DNA from: Oscillospiraceae bacterium
GTDB taxonomy: Bacteria > Bacillota > Clostridia > Oscillospirales > Ruminococcaceae
Assembly: GCA_009777445.1 (NCBI GenBank)
Contig: WRLV01000012.1
Span: forward strand, 1 to 39,493
Direction of reading: 5' to 3'
DNA: 39,493 nucleotides
Shown here in pieces: positions 8,722-16,807 of this stretch; within the stretch, counting starts at the first letter, position 1, and the number at the start of each line of letters is the position of its first letter. A program made the translations under genes and the position numbers. The notes under the pieces are model-generated. The model had not been told where the DNA came from. It ran no database searches and was given only the letters and a program-made list of their open reading frames with translations.

Positions 8722-9350
8722 TTCACGAAACCGTAATATTCTCTTAACTTGCCGAGAATCATTTCTACTGTTTCGTATTCGGGGATAAAGAGGAAACTGC
8801 TTTTTACTTCATCAACGCCGAAATAAAAGCTGTTTTTGACAATAAAAATTTCTTGGTTCGGCAGTTCGCTGTTTTTGCCCTCTAAAAATGTGGCATCACA
8901 TTCAGGGCAGTATGACGGCGTGGTTATGTCGATAAAAAGCCCTGTCAATGCTGCCAACGAGTTGCAATAAGCCCCTGATGTTATGTTCCCTATTTCGTGG
9001 AGCAGTGATGAGAACATTTCGTCAAGCGCGTATATGTCGTCAACATCTGTTTGAAAAAAGAAGTGGACGACTTTATTGACAAAGTCTTTGTTAAGTATTT
9101 GGAATATTTCACCTTTAGAATCACCTTGAAGCCCTAAGCGAACTACATAAGAGTCAGATTTGCGCTCTTTGAGATACGCCGTGGCAGAGCTGACACTCAT
9201 CGCATACACCTCGGGGATATTTATGGTGATTTTCATATTAAGCATCTGTGAGAGCGCGGTTGAGGCGTGCCCCATTCCGATACTCCCTATTTCTTTGAGT
9301 ATATCGTAGTTTGCGTTTAGAATTGCTTCATAATTATAGCCAACGGACAT
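8718..9350 (-). CDS. cheC: CheC-type chemotaxis phosphatase with one degenerate active site
   Basis: 210 aa from the ATG at 9350, preceded by GGTGGAAAG; the upstream extension lies inside the promoter. CheC-family proteins dephosphorylate CheY-P. The family motif (D/S)xxxExxN-x22-P occurs twice. The second, S115...E119..N122...P145, is intact. The first is D16...E20..S23...P46, with Asn replaced by Ser, which should impair that site. No other chemotaxis or flagellar gene is in the window. It may act on a distant CheY-like regulator. It converges on the preceding gene with overlapping stop codons. Confidence 0.85.
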   Translation of the reverse strand: MSVGYNYEAILNANYDILKEIGSIGMGHASTALSQMLNMKITINIPEVYAMSVSSATAYLKERKSDSYVVRLGLQGDSKGEIFQILNKDFVNKVVHFFFQTDVDDIYALDEMFSSLLHEIGNITSGAYCNSLAALTGLFIDITTPSYCPECDATFLEGKNSELPNQEIFIVKNSFYFGVDEVKSSFLFIPEYETVEMILGKLREYYGFVN

Positions 9351-9387
9351 CTTTCCACCATTCCTTTGCGACAGATTAACACATATA

Positions 9388-9416
9388 ATTATATCACAAA
9401 ATAATATCTTTTGCAA
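9388..9416 (-). promoter_or_regulatory. Promoter for cheC
   Basis: On the minus strand, TTGCAA (9411-9416) and TATAAT (9388-9393) are separated by 17 bp. An upstream TG (TGATATAAT) makes it an extended -10. This rules out the long upstream start of the reading frame. Confidence 0.65.
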
Positions 9417-9539
9417 GTTTTTCGTGCAAATTTTTTTAAAAAATTTATAAAAAATTATAATTCATATAATTTGATTAAATTGACAATATACATAACACAG
9501 AGATAACGGGAAAAAATAAAAATAATTTTCAATATTCTA

Positions 9540-9568
9540 TTTACTTTTTGAACAAAAAGTTGTATAAT
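9540..9568 (+). promoter_or_regulatory. Promoter for the small membrane-anchored protein
   Basis: TTTACT (9540-9545), a 17-bp spacer and a perfect TATAAT (9563-9568). Transcription would start near 9575, downstream of the TTG at 9548, so translation must begin later. Confidence 0.6.
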
Positions 9569-9595
9569 AAAAAGGAAAATATTAGAAAGGCTTTG

Positions 9596-10093
9596 GTGAA
9601 CTATATGAGATTATTTACTGTTTTGGGAATTGGGGCTTTAGTTGGAATAGGCATTTTTATCAGCAAGAAAATTTCTGAAGAAAACGACATGGTTTATGCT
9701 GAAAACAGTTCTTTCGGCAAAAAGCTAAAAAAAGCATCGGTTATGGCAGTCGGGACTGTCAGAACCGGGATTGACAAAGTTGCAGAAGGCTTGAGGGACA
9801 CGCCGCCTGAAGTGTTGAGGAAAAAAGGAGAAGAAACAGTTGATTTACTCAAGAACTCGGTTGAGTGTATCAAAAAAGACATTACCGACCTTAAAGACAT
9901 GATGATGACACAGCTTAATAAAAAAGATTCCGAACAAGAAGATACTCTTGCCGAAGAAGACGCTCTTGTCGCACAAGACGCTCTTGTCGCACAAGACGTT
10001 CTTGAAAAACAAGAAAATCAACCCGAATTCGGATTTGAAGTGAACGAAACCGTCCCTAACAGTGATGATTTCGAGGATTTGGAGGAAATCTGA
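9596..10093 (+). CDS. Small membrane-anchored acidic hypothetical protein
   Basis: 165 aa from a GTG at 9596, placed 5 nt after AGAAAGG; an ATG at 9605 is the alternative. The open frame reaches back to a TTG at 9548, but that codon lies inside the promoter. An N-terminal hydrophobic helix (RLFTVLGIGALVGIGIFI) is followed by a Lys-rich, probably coiled region reminiscent of YtxH-type proteins. The C-terminal half is acidic and contains a short repeat, EDALVAQDALVAQDVL. No specific function can be assigned. It is a single-gene unit ending in a repeat element and a terminator. Confidence 0.65.
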   Translation: MNYMRLFTVLGIGALVGIGIFISKKISEENDMVYAENSSFGKKLKKASVMAVGTVRTGIDKVAEGLRDTPPEVLRKKGEETVDLLKNSVECIKKDITDLKDMMMTQLNKKDSEQEDTLAEEDALVAQDALVAQDVLEKQENQPEFGFEVNETVPNSDDFEDLEEI

Positions 10094-10164
10094 CGGACAA
10101 TTGACAATGTACAATTGACAATTGACAATTGTTGTGTCCGCTAACGCGGACGGATTTGAATTTA
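10094..10164 (+). repeat. Heptamer-hairpin element, copy 1
   Basis: Directly after the stop at 10091-10093 come five heptamers at 10094-10128. Three are TTGACAA and two are degenerate. A 7-nt spacer and the hairpin GTCCGC-TAAC-GCGGAC (10136-10151) follow, then GGATTTGAATTTA. The hairpin has no T-tract, so it is not a terminator itself. The same architecture recurs near 23955, 24951, 25021 and 30925, and in part at 35187. Confidence 0.85.
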
Positions 10165-10173
10165 TGGCAAATT

Positions 10174-10205
10174 ACACCGCCCGGCACTTGTGTGTCGGGC
10201 GGTGT
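10174..10205 (+). terminator. Intrinsic terminator between convergent genes
   Basis: A 14-bp stem (ACACCGCCCGGCAC pairing with GTGTCGGGCGGTGT, one G-T pair) with a 4-nt loop, followed by TTTAAAT. It lies between the 9596 gene and the convergent 10218 gene and probably serves both. Confidence 0.75.
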
Positions 10206-10217
10206 TTAAATATAATC

Positions 10218-13200
10218 TTAAATCAGTGCAAGGTAGGCTGGTGAAAATACTCTTTGTTTAACGAGAACTCTCTTGATGTATGTCAAGTCGGCTATGTTTG
10301 CTCTGCCATCGCGGTTTATGTCTACTATTTGCGCCATTTGCGCTGGGGTTAAGTTTGACGGTATTGTTCGCCTTGTTAAGAAATTTCTTAGTGCGGTTAA
10401 GTCATTCGCATCAACAATGCCGTCTTCGTTTATGTCACCGGTTAATATTCTGTTGGGTCTGCCGTTTGTCGAGCCTGTTCCCGACCATGTGCCGTTGTCG
10501 GCTCTTATCCCGTTGTCTGTGAAGTTAACGCGCACACTCATGTTCTCGTTGTAGACAATCCATATTTTAACATAACCATCTGTGTTGGGGATTGTCGTGT
10601 GCGAAGCTTGCCCGTCAAGACTGCTTTCCCAGTTCAAGACTGCAAAGTGGCGTTTTCCGCCGTTCACGTCTAACGGTTTTGCTACCGCTGTGAATTCAAC
10701 AACGCTTCCTGCTCTCACGTCGTCACCGCTTTTTACTTCAATGCCGTTAACAGTTGCAATCAGCTCATTTTGCGCGCCATCGGGCTGACTTGCCACCGCG
10801 AAAGTTAGGGTGGCATCATTAGTGGGCATTGGATTTTGCACGCTAAACGCCGCGGTTGCATAACCCAAGGCGTAGCCCCTTGTTCCATTAAGATATGCTT
10901 CAAGATGTTCTTTGTCCCAGTCGTTCTCGAAGCCGTTGCGGTCGATATCGACAAATGCCCTCCATTGAGCATCTTTTGTAGCGTTTCCGATTAATCCGGG
11001 ATTACGAACAGATGCGTCGCCGCTTAGATATCTTGTCAGCAATTCTAAGTCGGTCTCATCAACGACATAGTCAAGGTTAATGTCGCCAATCAACGCACGG
11101 GTCGGGTGCACAGCCCAGTTTCTTGTGACAACCCCTGTGTTGATGTTTCTTGCGATGGTATATCTGCCGTTTTGCATAAAGTTAACGGTTATAGTTCTGT
11201 CGCCTATGGCATCAATCCAGTGTTTATTCGCGCCTGCCGCAGGGAGAACCGGGTTAGTTGCCTGATTATGCGCCGAGTCAGTCCAAAGATTTATTGCATA
11301 GTAGTCTGTGTGCGTGCTTTCTGTGGCTCCGGCTGTAACTCGACTTACCACCTCAAACGTTTTTGCTTCAAACTCGATAACGCTACCATAAGGCACGGTG
11401 ATTTTATGGTCAACACCTGAGGCTTCCGGTCTGTATGTGACACCGTCAACAGTTGCCTCTAAGAAGTTCAGCGGTAGGTTTATGCCGGGACTAACGGCAG
11501 GATTAGTGTATCTGAATGTAATGTCAACCGTCTCGGGCGGCAAGACAGGCATGGGATTCGTGACGTTAAACTGCACCGGCAAAGTGCCGAGCGTATAACC
11601 TCTGATGTCATCAAGATAGTTTCTCAAATATTCAACATCAGCGGCATTTATTCTGTTCATGGTGTCGCGGTTGATGTTGAACACAGCGTTAAACTGCGCA
11701 TCGGTAAGGTTCGGGTGGCGAATGCTTGTGTCGCCGTCAACATAATTTTGCAACAATTCTAAATCTTTTTCGTTAACAACCCCATCAAAGTTAATATCGC
11801 CGATTGGGGCTCTTCCAGGGTGAGTTGACCAAGTTTGGTTGCTTTGGTTTAACGTCCCATTTGCGAGAAACTGCACGCGAATAGTTTTGTCGGTGCTACC
11901 GACTTCAAGCCAATATCGGTCTAACCCTGCCTGCGAGAGTATTGCCGCCGGCGGTGGGGTGGGACCGGCACCGTCAGTCCAGGTGTTCACTGCCCAGCGA
12001 TTTTCCGTGCCGGCATTCTGCCCGGAATCATTAATTCTCGGAATTGTCGTGGCTCTGAATTCAACGGTTCTGCCCTGTTGAACCAAGCCGCCGCTTTGAA
12101 GTGGAACAGGGTTGCCGTCATTGTCGTACCAAAACGCCTCGAAAAATGTGTGTCCGTCAACGGCGCCGCTTTGTATGCTATAAGAAATCATACGCCTTGT
12201 TTCCGTGCCGCGTTCAGCCAAATTCGCAACTACGTGAAGCGACTCTAACGCCACTAATTCTGTATGCGCGGTTGAGTTTTCACCGCCAACATCGTGGTTG
12301 TTCACCACCCATGAAGTAACATAGTTCCAGGGTTCGGTTTCCGGGAAGAATTCGACAATACTGCCAATTCCGATTCTCTCGCTGCTTCTAAATTCATGGT
12401 CACCAACGCCGACTTCTTCGCCGCCGGGGCAGGTTTCACCTTCTTCGCGCTCACATCTTTCGCCGTCACAGATAATCGAGCCTGAAACTTTAGCAGAAAC
12501 TTCGCCAATTACACCGTGGGCAGGGTTAGCTTCAAACGTCACCGGCAACGGGGCAAAGTCAGATTCGATTATTTCAAAATCTTTGAAAAATTCGTGTGCT
12601 TCATAATTTTCTTTAGCCCCCACGGGAACAATGATTGTGATTTTGCTCAAGTCTAAGCCAGAAAATGGAGATTGCAGTGTGGTCGGGTCAATTGGTGGTT
12701 GCATTGTTCTCATAACAACCGACTCTAAACTATCACAACCCTCAAAAGCATACTCTCTCACTCGTTGCATAGTCTCGGGTAACATGATTGCCTTTAACGA
12801 CTTAGCATTCTGGAACGAACGCGAGACTAATTCTTCCATTCCGTCAATGAAAACCATAGCAACCACACCGCTGTCGGTAAAAGCGTTACCTTGAACAATA
12901 TTTATTGTGTAGGGTATATTAACGGTTCTTAAAGAACTGCAATTCCTAAACGCCCACAACCCGACTTCGGTGATGATTTGAGGTCCCGGCGGTGGTGACA
13001 CGTTTATGGTTGCTGCTCTTAAACGAATACAACTCATAAAAATGCGAGCGGGAATGCGATAAACACCTCTGCCTATATGAGCTGTTTCAAGGTTTCTGTT
13101 GTTTTCAAAAACACCCAATGTCGGCTCGGTGCCACTGGTATTACCCTCGGTAAGCAGTGTCACACTGTCCGGTATTCTCACATGTCTCAAGGCACTTTCT

Positions 13201-15824
13201 ATTTGACGTTCAGTCGAGGTGGGCGGTGGCGGTGAATTGCCAGCCATAGTGCCGGTTCCTAAATACGAGATGCCGAACGCCCCAAAGCTCAATTCTACTA
13301 ACCCTTCATTCAGTGTTAAATCAGCCAAGCTCCAACAATCTCTAAATGCTTCATTTGCTATAACTCTGAGACTATCCGGAGTAACAAGCTCGGGCAGAGA
13401 TATACAATCCCTAAATGCATTAGAATTGATTAGCCATAATTGGCTGCCAAGATAAAGCTCCACTAATGATGCATTATTCTGAAAAGCAGACCAATCGATA
13501 ACTTCAACCGATTCGCCGACATAAATGCTCTCTATATCCACGTGGTTTTGAAAAGCGTATCTGCCGATATATCTCACCCCATCGCCTATGTGGGCTTTTT
13601 TCATCACCGGTCGCGGCAACGGGGTCGGTCTCACCCCCGAAGCAAAGATGTAAAATGCCTTCTCTTCAATTCTCACCACACTATCGGGGACGACAATTTC
13701 AGTCAACCCCGTGCAGCGTTGAAATGCCCCTCTGTCTATAACAAGTAAACCGGAGGGTAAAATCACGGTCGGCTCAGGCGGCTTAGTTTGGTCAAAAGGC
13801 TCATCGGGGTTATATGAACGCGATAATTTTGCGCAAGACCTAAAAGTGTCTTGCTCAACCACTTTGAGCTCTTTGGGCAGTCTTATAGTCTCTAAATTTG
13901 TGCAGTTGGCGAACGCTCTTCTGCCCAAATAAACGACCGAATCCGGCAAATATGCGAAGGTAAATGTAGCAGCGGTGCAACCATTAAACGCATCGTTGCC
14001 TACATACCTTAAATTCGGAGAGTTAATCATGACAACTGAGTTTAAATTTGTGCAACCTCTGAACGCGCCACTGCCGATAATCTCAATTTTTTCGCCTAAG
14101 GTGACAGAGTCAAGCCTTGTGCATTCTCTAAACGCTTCATTTCCAATCACAGTCACCTGCGTTTGCTCAAAACCTATTGTCTGTAAAGTGGTGCAACCCC
14201 GAAATGCCATATCCCCAAGATGTGTGAAAGTGGTCGGAAAGTCAAATCTTCCTATACTGGTGCAACCGCGAAATGCTTCACGCTCGATTGAAAGAAATCC
14301 CTCGGGCAAATTGACTGATGTTATTGTATTTTTGTTAAAAAACGCCCTTCTCCCTATGCTTTTCAGTGTAGTGGGCATTATAAACTCGTTGATGTCGATA
14401 TTCGTCCCGGAAAAAGCGTTGTCTGCTATATGCACTATTCCCTCTGGGATTGTAAGCCTTGGTATAAACCCTTGACCGGGCGGTGGGTTTCTGCGTAGCC
14501 AATAAACGTTGCCGATAATAAAATCGTTGCCGTAAGGGGTAGACCACGGGGAGGTGTCTCCTACTACAAGAGCAGAAGGGCCAATCCAAATTAATTCCGG
14601 GAAATTTGCACCGGAGCTTGTTGTCAAATTGCTTATTCTGGTGCTTCGGCTAAACTCCTCTGCTATGCCTTTTGTGTCATCACGCAAAGAGATTTGGAAA
14701 TTCCCGGGTGCAATGGGGTCAACATATAGATAAGCGACCTTTCCGAAATACACCGGGCCGCCGCCTATAGAACTTCGGACAACACCGGTAGAGGGGTGTG
14801 TGAAAACTTCTAACCATGCAGTGGCGAGAAACGCGCTTTTATATATTCTGCTCACGCTGTCAGGATAGGTAGAGCCCGTCACGTCTTGCTCATCACCTGA
14901 GCTATTGGCGCGTTCAAAATACCTCAAGGCTCCACAGCCCGAAAAGGTGTTTTCGCCGATAGTGACAAGGGTTTCGGGCAAGGTCACCTTAGTTATACTT
15001 GCTTGAAAAGCGTTAAAGTCGCCAATCGCGCCGGGGGGCGATGGGGGTCTTGACATAAAAACACCACGAACGGGGGTAAAAGACACAGCACCTGAATCGT
15101 TTTCCCACGCGCCGGGTGTTTCCCCGGTAGTAGGAAAAGAGGCCGGCGGCAAGTTCGGGTGAAAATTCACAGCCGATTCAATAGCAACCACAGGGTAACC
15201 GGCGAAATCATTGGTGACACCCAATTTGTCGGGTATAATCAAATGCCCATCGGTGGGGACAGCCCAGTCTTGAAATCCGATAGTATAATACCGCCCTGTT
15301 GTTTCGTTGCGAGCGGCTATATATCGCCCATATCCGGTTATTGTCGCTTCACCGCCCGAAACAGTATATCTAAACCTACCCGGGCAGTGGTCGGTATGAC
15401 CACCACCGGTGCAACCACAATCGTCAAATTTCTCAGTAGAGTCTGTATTATCAAGGATAAAGTCATCACCGTCAAAATCAAAATTCCACTCTGCGGTAAT
15501 TAAATCTTCATCTGTTATGTACACCTCTTCATATCCGGGCGTATTATTTATATCAAATGTATCATCATAAAATGTCTCGCCGCCGTAAAACGTTTCGCTC
15601 TCGCCGAATGTTTCACCGCCGTAAAACGTCTCAACATCGCCGAATGTCTCACCTTCGCCGAACGTTTCATTGTCGCCAAGCGTTTCACCATCGCCAAGCA
15701 TCTCACCCTCGCCGAAAGTTTCACCATCACCGATATGGTCATCGTCTGTGATGGCGGCTCCCGCAAAGGTAGTTGAAAGCATTGCCATCGACAACAAAAT
15801 AGCTACTAATTTTTTCATTTTCAT
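10218..15824 (-). CDS. Secreted BspA-like leucine-rich-repeat protein with three dockerin-like modules
   Basis: 1868 aa from the ATG at 15824, preceded by AGAAAGGTGAG; upstream in-frame codons lack a ribosome binding site. A signal peptide (residues 1-24, cleavage near AGAA) is followed by nine acidic hexapeptides of the type G(D/E)GETF at 32-85. BspA/TpLRR-type (LRR_5) repeats of about 23 aa, with recurring 'LP..L..I...AF..C..L' signatures, fill about 270-1040. The C-terminal third is built as [beta-rich module about 110-170 aa + dockerin-like pair of EF loops] three times. The dockerins lie near 1339-1410 (GDINFDGVVNEKDL), 1578-1652 (GDINLDYVVDETDL) and 1795-1854 (GDINEDGIVDANDL and DINRDGRANIADLTYI). 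BspA-like proteins bind host or matrix components; calcium-dependent docking is inferred. No enzyme domain is seen. Confidence 0.85.
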   Translation of the reverse strand: MKMKKLVAILLSMAMLSTTFAGAAITDDDHIGDGETFGEGEMLGDGETLGDNETFGEGETFGDVETFYGGETFGESETFYGGETFYDDTFDINNTPGYEEVYITDEDLITAEWNFDFDGDDFILDNTDSTEKFDDCGCTGGGHTDHCPGRFRYTVSGGEATITGYGRYIAARNETTGRYYTIGFQDWAVPTDGHLIIPDKLGVTNDFAGYPVVAIESAVNFHPNLPPASFPTTGETPGAWENDSGAVSFTPVRGVFMSRPPSPPGAIGDFNAFQASITKVTLPETLVTIGENTFSGCGALRYFERANSSGDEQDVTGSTYPDSVSRIYKSAFLATAWLEVFTHPSTGVVRSSIGGGPVYFGKVAYLYVDPIAPGNFQISLRDDTKGIAEEFSRSTRISNLTTSSGANFPELIWIGPSALVVGDTSPWSTPYGNDFIIGNVYWLRRNPPPGQGFIPRLTIPEGIVHIADNAFSGTNIDINEFIMPTTLKSIGRRAFFNKNTITSVNLPEGFLSIEREAFRGCTSIGRFDFPTTFTHLGDMAFRGCTTLQTIGFEQTQVTVIGNEAFRECTRLDSVTLGEKIEIIGSGAFRGCTNLNSVVMINSPNLRYVGNDAFNGCTAATFTFAYLPDSVVYLGRRAFANCTNLETIRLPKELKVVEQDTFRSCAKLSRSYNPDEPFDQTKPPEPTVILPSGLLVIDRGAFQRCTGLTEIVVPDSVVRIEEKAFYIFASGVRPTPLPRPVMKKAHIGDGVRYIGRYAFQNHVDIESIYVGESVEVIDWSAFQNNASLVELYLGSQLWLINSNAFRDCISLPELVTPDSLRVIANEAFRDCWSLADLTLNEGLVELSFGAFGISYLGTGTMAGNSPPPPTSTERQIESALRHVRIPDSVTLLTEGNTSGTEPTLGVFENNRNLETAHIGRGVYRIPARIFMSCIRLRAATINVSPPPGPQIITEVGLWAFRNCSSLRTVNIPYTINIVQGNAFTDSGVVAMVFIDGMEELVSRSFQNAKSLKAIMLPETMQRVREYAFEGCDSLESVVMRTMQPPIDPTTLQSPFSGLDLSKITIIVPVGAKENYEAHEFFKDFEIIESDFAPLPVTFEANPAHGVIGEVSAKVSGSIICDGERCEREEGETCPGGEEVGVGDHEFRSSERIGIGSIVEFFPETEPWNYVTSWVVNNHDVGGENSTAHTELVALESLHVVANLAERGTETRRMISYSIQSGAVDGHTFFEAFWYDNDGNPVPLQSGGLVQQGRTVEFRATTIPRINDSGQNAGTENRWAVNTWTDGAGPTPPPAAILSQAGLDRYWLEVGSTDKTIRVQFLANGTLNQSNQTWSTHPGRAPIGDINFDGVVNEKDLELLQNYVDGDTSIRHPNLTDAQFNAVFNINRDTMNRINAADVEYLRNYLDDIRGYTLGTLPVQFNVTNPMPVLPPETVDITFRYTNPAVSPGINLPLNFLEATVDGVTYRPEASGVDHKITVPYGSVIEFEAKTFEVVSRVTAGATESTHTDYYAINLWTDSAHNQATNPVLPAAGANKHWIDAIGDRTITVNFMQNGRYTIARNINTGVVTRNWAVHPTRALIGDINLDYVVDETDLELLTRYLSGDASVRNPGLIGNATKDAQWRAFVDIDRNGFENDWDKEHLEAYLNGTRGYALGYATAAFSVQNPMPTNDATLTFAVASQPDGAQNELIATVNGIEVKSGDDVRAGSVVEFTAVAKPLDVNGGKRHFAVLNWESSLDGQASHTTIPNTDGYVKIWIVYNENMSVRVNFTDNGIRADNGTWSGTGSTNGRPNRILTGDINEDGIVDANDLTALRNFLTRRTIPSNLTPAQMAQIVDINRDGRANIADLTYIKRVLVKQRVFSPAYLALI
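15570..15731 (-). repeat. Nine 18-bp units encoding acidic hexapeptides
   Basis: Nine in-register hexapeptides (GDGETF, GEGEML, GDGETL, GDNETF, GEGETF, GDVETF, YGGETF, GESETF, YGGETF) lie immediately after the signal peptide of the BspA-like protein. The array is likely slippage-prone and forms an acidic spacer. Confidence 0.9.
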
Positions 15825-15856
15825 AAACTCACCTTTCTTAAATACAAATTGAACCA

Positions 15857-15880
15857 TTAATCGTCTTCGTTTTCTGAATC
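15857..15880 (-). repeat. 24-bp direct repeat flanking vapBC, distal copy
   Basis: Identical over 24 bp to 16562-16585, which is the 3' end of the 56-aa gene (codons for DSENEDD and the stop). It abuts the vapC stop codon at 15881-15883. The pair brackets a segment of 681 bp holding vapBC. Confidence 0.9.
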
Positions 15881-16279
15881 CTACCACACAGTCAAAACCC
15901 ATGGCAGAGTATCAAACGCCGGGTCACTCGTGATTAGGGTAAGATTTTCAAATGAGGCTTGTGCCGCTAACAGTCTGTCGAAAGGGTCACGATGTTCCCA
16001 CTTGAACTTTCCTGCTAAATGTGCGTGGCGCGCACTTAACGGCAATTCTTTCGCGCCAAACATTTCAAGAACATCGAAATAGTTTTCGGCAACAAAAATA
16101 TATTCCTCTAATTTTTTGAGTTGATGCTTATACATGATTTCGTAAGCACTCACCGAAGAAACATATTTTGTTACACTCGTATCAGCAATCGCTTCTTTAG
16201 CCGCTATGCTCAAATTTTGACTTCCACGCAAAGCCCAAAGCAAAGTGCAAGTGTCGAGCAGATAGCCTACAGTCCCCAT
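15881..16279 (-). CDS. vapC: PIN-domain VapC-type toxin ribonuclease
   Basis: 132 aa PIN domain. The expected acidic residues are present: D9 (YLLDTCTLLW), E47 (SAYEI), D98/D101 (EHRDPFDRLLAAQA) and D119 (ITSDPAF). This set is typical of active VapC Mg2+-dependent RNases. It overlaps the upstream antitoxin by 13 nt, and a GGAGGAGG inside the antitoxin end serves as its ribosome binding site. The gene ends exactly at a 24-bp direct repeat. It is probably a type II toxin cleaving tRNA or rRNA; the exact target is unknown. Confidence 0.88.
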   Translation of the reverse strand: MGTVGYLLDTCTLLWALRGSQNLSIAAKEAIADTSVTKYVSSVSAYEIMYKHQLKKLEEYIFVAENYFDVLEMFGAKELPLSARHAHLAGKFKWEHRDPFDRLLAAQASFENLTLITSDPAFDTLPWVLTVW

Positions 16280-16500
16280 GCTTTCAAATCCTCCTCCGGC
16301 AACGGCTCAAAGAAGCTGTCGGGCAGTTCGGGAAGATTGGGGCAACAGCCAATTCGACAAACTTTGCCTGTTTGTTTTTCGGGTACAGCGTTTTCGGCAG
16401 GTAAAACGATAACTTCTACTCTCCTGTTACGTAGCGACAAGGGGAGATGTATAAAGTTATTTAACTCTGCCCCACTTACGGTTTTGCGAACATAAGCCAT
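16267..16500 (-). CDS. vapB: VapB-type antitoxin
   Basis: 77 aa. The N-terminal segment (RKTVSGAELNNFIHLPLSLRNRRVEVIVLPAE) resembles DUF2281/VapB-like antitoxins that pair with PIN toxins. The rest is a Pro/Glu-rich tail suited to wrapping the toxin. The ribosome binding site GGAG lies 7 nt before the ATG at 16500. The order antitoxin-toxin with a 13-nt overlap is the standard type II arrangement. No promoter motif was confidently found between this gene and the hairpin repeat upstream. Confidence 0.8.
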   Translation of the reverse strand: MAYVRKTVSGAELNNFIHLPLSLRNRRVEVIVLPAENAVPEKQTGKVCRIGCCPNLPELPDSFFEPLPEEDLKAWGL

Positions 16501-16521
16501 ATCTTTTCTCCTACAACTTCT

Positions 16522-16556
16522 GCGGTCTCAGGACGGGTCCTGCCCGTCCCCCACGG
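16522..16556 (-). repeat. GC-rich hairpin repeat, copy A
   Basis: Inverted repeat GGACGGG/CCCGTCC at 16531-16549 in a context (GCGGTC...GCCCGTCCCC.AC) shared with 16761-16795. The two copies bracket the 56-aa gene. It looks like a short dispersed palindromic repeat of REP/MITE type. No T-tract follows. Confidence 0.7.
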
Positions 16557-16561
16557 TATGG

Positions 16562-16585
16562 TTAATCGTCTTCGTTTTCTGAATC
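16562..16585 (-). repeat. 24-bp direct repeat flanking vapBC, proximal copy
   Basis: Forms the 3' end of the 56-aa gene and is identical to 15857-15880. A repeat at the 3' end of a gene, regenerated on the far side of a cassette, is the pattern expected of site-specific insertion or a duplication-mediated gain. Confidence 0.9.
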
Positions 16586-16732
16586 AATTTCCGCTTTTGC
16601 TTCTTTGTACGGTTTCAAGACCACTCCTTCTGAATTTGCCACTTTAGCAATGATTCGATACATCGCTTTTGAGTCAGTTCTAATTGCCGCATCTGCTAAT
16701 AAGCCTAATAATACTTTTGTTTCAAATGCCAT
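16562..16732 (-). CDS. Small paralogous protein, 56 aa (copy with acidic tail)
   Basis: 56 aa from the ATG at 16732 (MAFETKVLLGLLADAAIRTD...). It is clearly paralogous to the 54-aa product at 17291-17455: residues 1-50 align without gaps and mostly match. The two also share the leader GGGGGTTTTA(A/T)GTT just before the ATG. The function is not recognised; the sequence suggests a compact helical protein. Its last codons (DSENEDD, stop) form the 24-bp repeat copied at 15857-15880 beyond vapBC. A longer frame to 16768 lacks support. Confidence 0.75.
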   Translation of the reverse strand: MAFETKVLLGLLADAAIRTDSKAMYRIIAKVANSEGVVLKPYKEAKAEIDSENEDD

Positions 16733-16760
16733 AACATAAAACCCCCTGTTTTCGCTATTT

Positions 16761-16795
16761 GCGGTCACGGGACGGGCAAGCCGCCCGTCCCCTAC
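16761..16795 (-). repeat. GC-rich hairpin repeat, copy B
   Basis: GGGACGGGC (16769-16777) and GCCCGTCCC (16783-16791) form a 9-bp stem. The flanks match copy A at 16522-16556. It sits between the CD1247_N-type gene and the 56-aa gene. Confidence 0.75.
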
Positions 16796-16807
16796 AGTTC
16801 GCGCTGT

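Noticed and set aside
9548-9595. TTG start for the small membrane protein
   Set aside because: It lies within the promoter (-10 at 9563-9568), so it would not be transcribed.
10136-10151. Element hairpin as terminator of the 9596 gene
   Set aside because: No T-tract follows; the real terminator is at 10174-10205.
157-15824. Cellulosome locus
   Set aside because: Two proteins have dockerin-like modules, but no cohesin, scaffoldin or plant-polysaccharide hydrolase is in the window.
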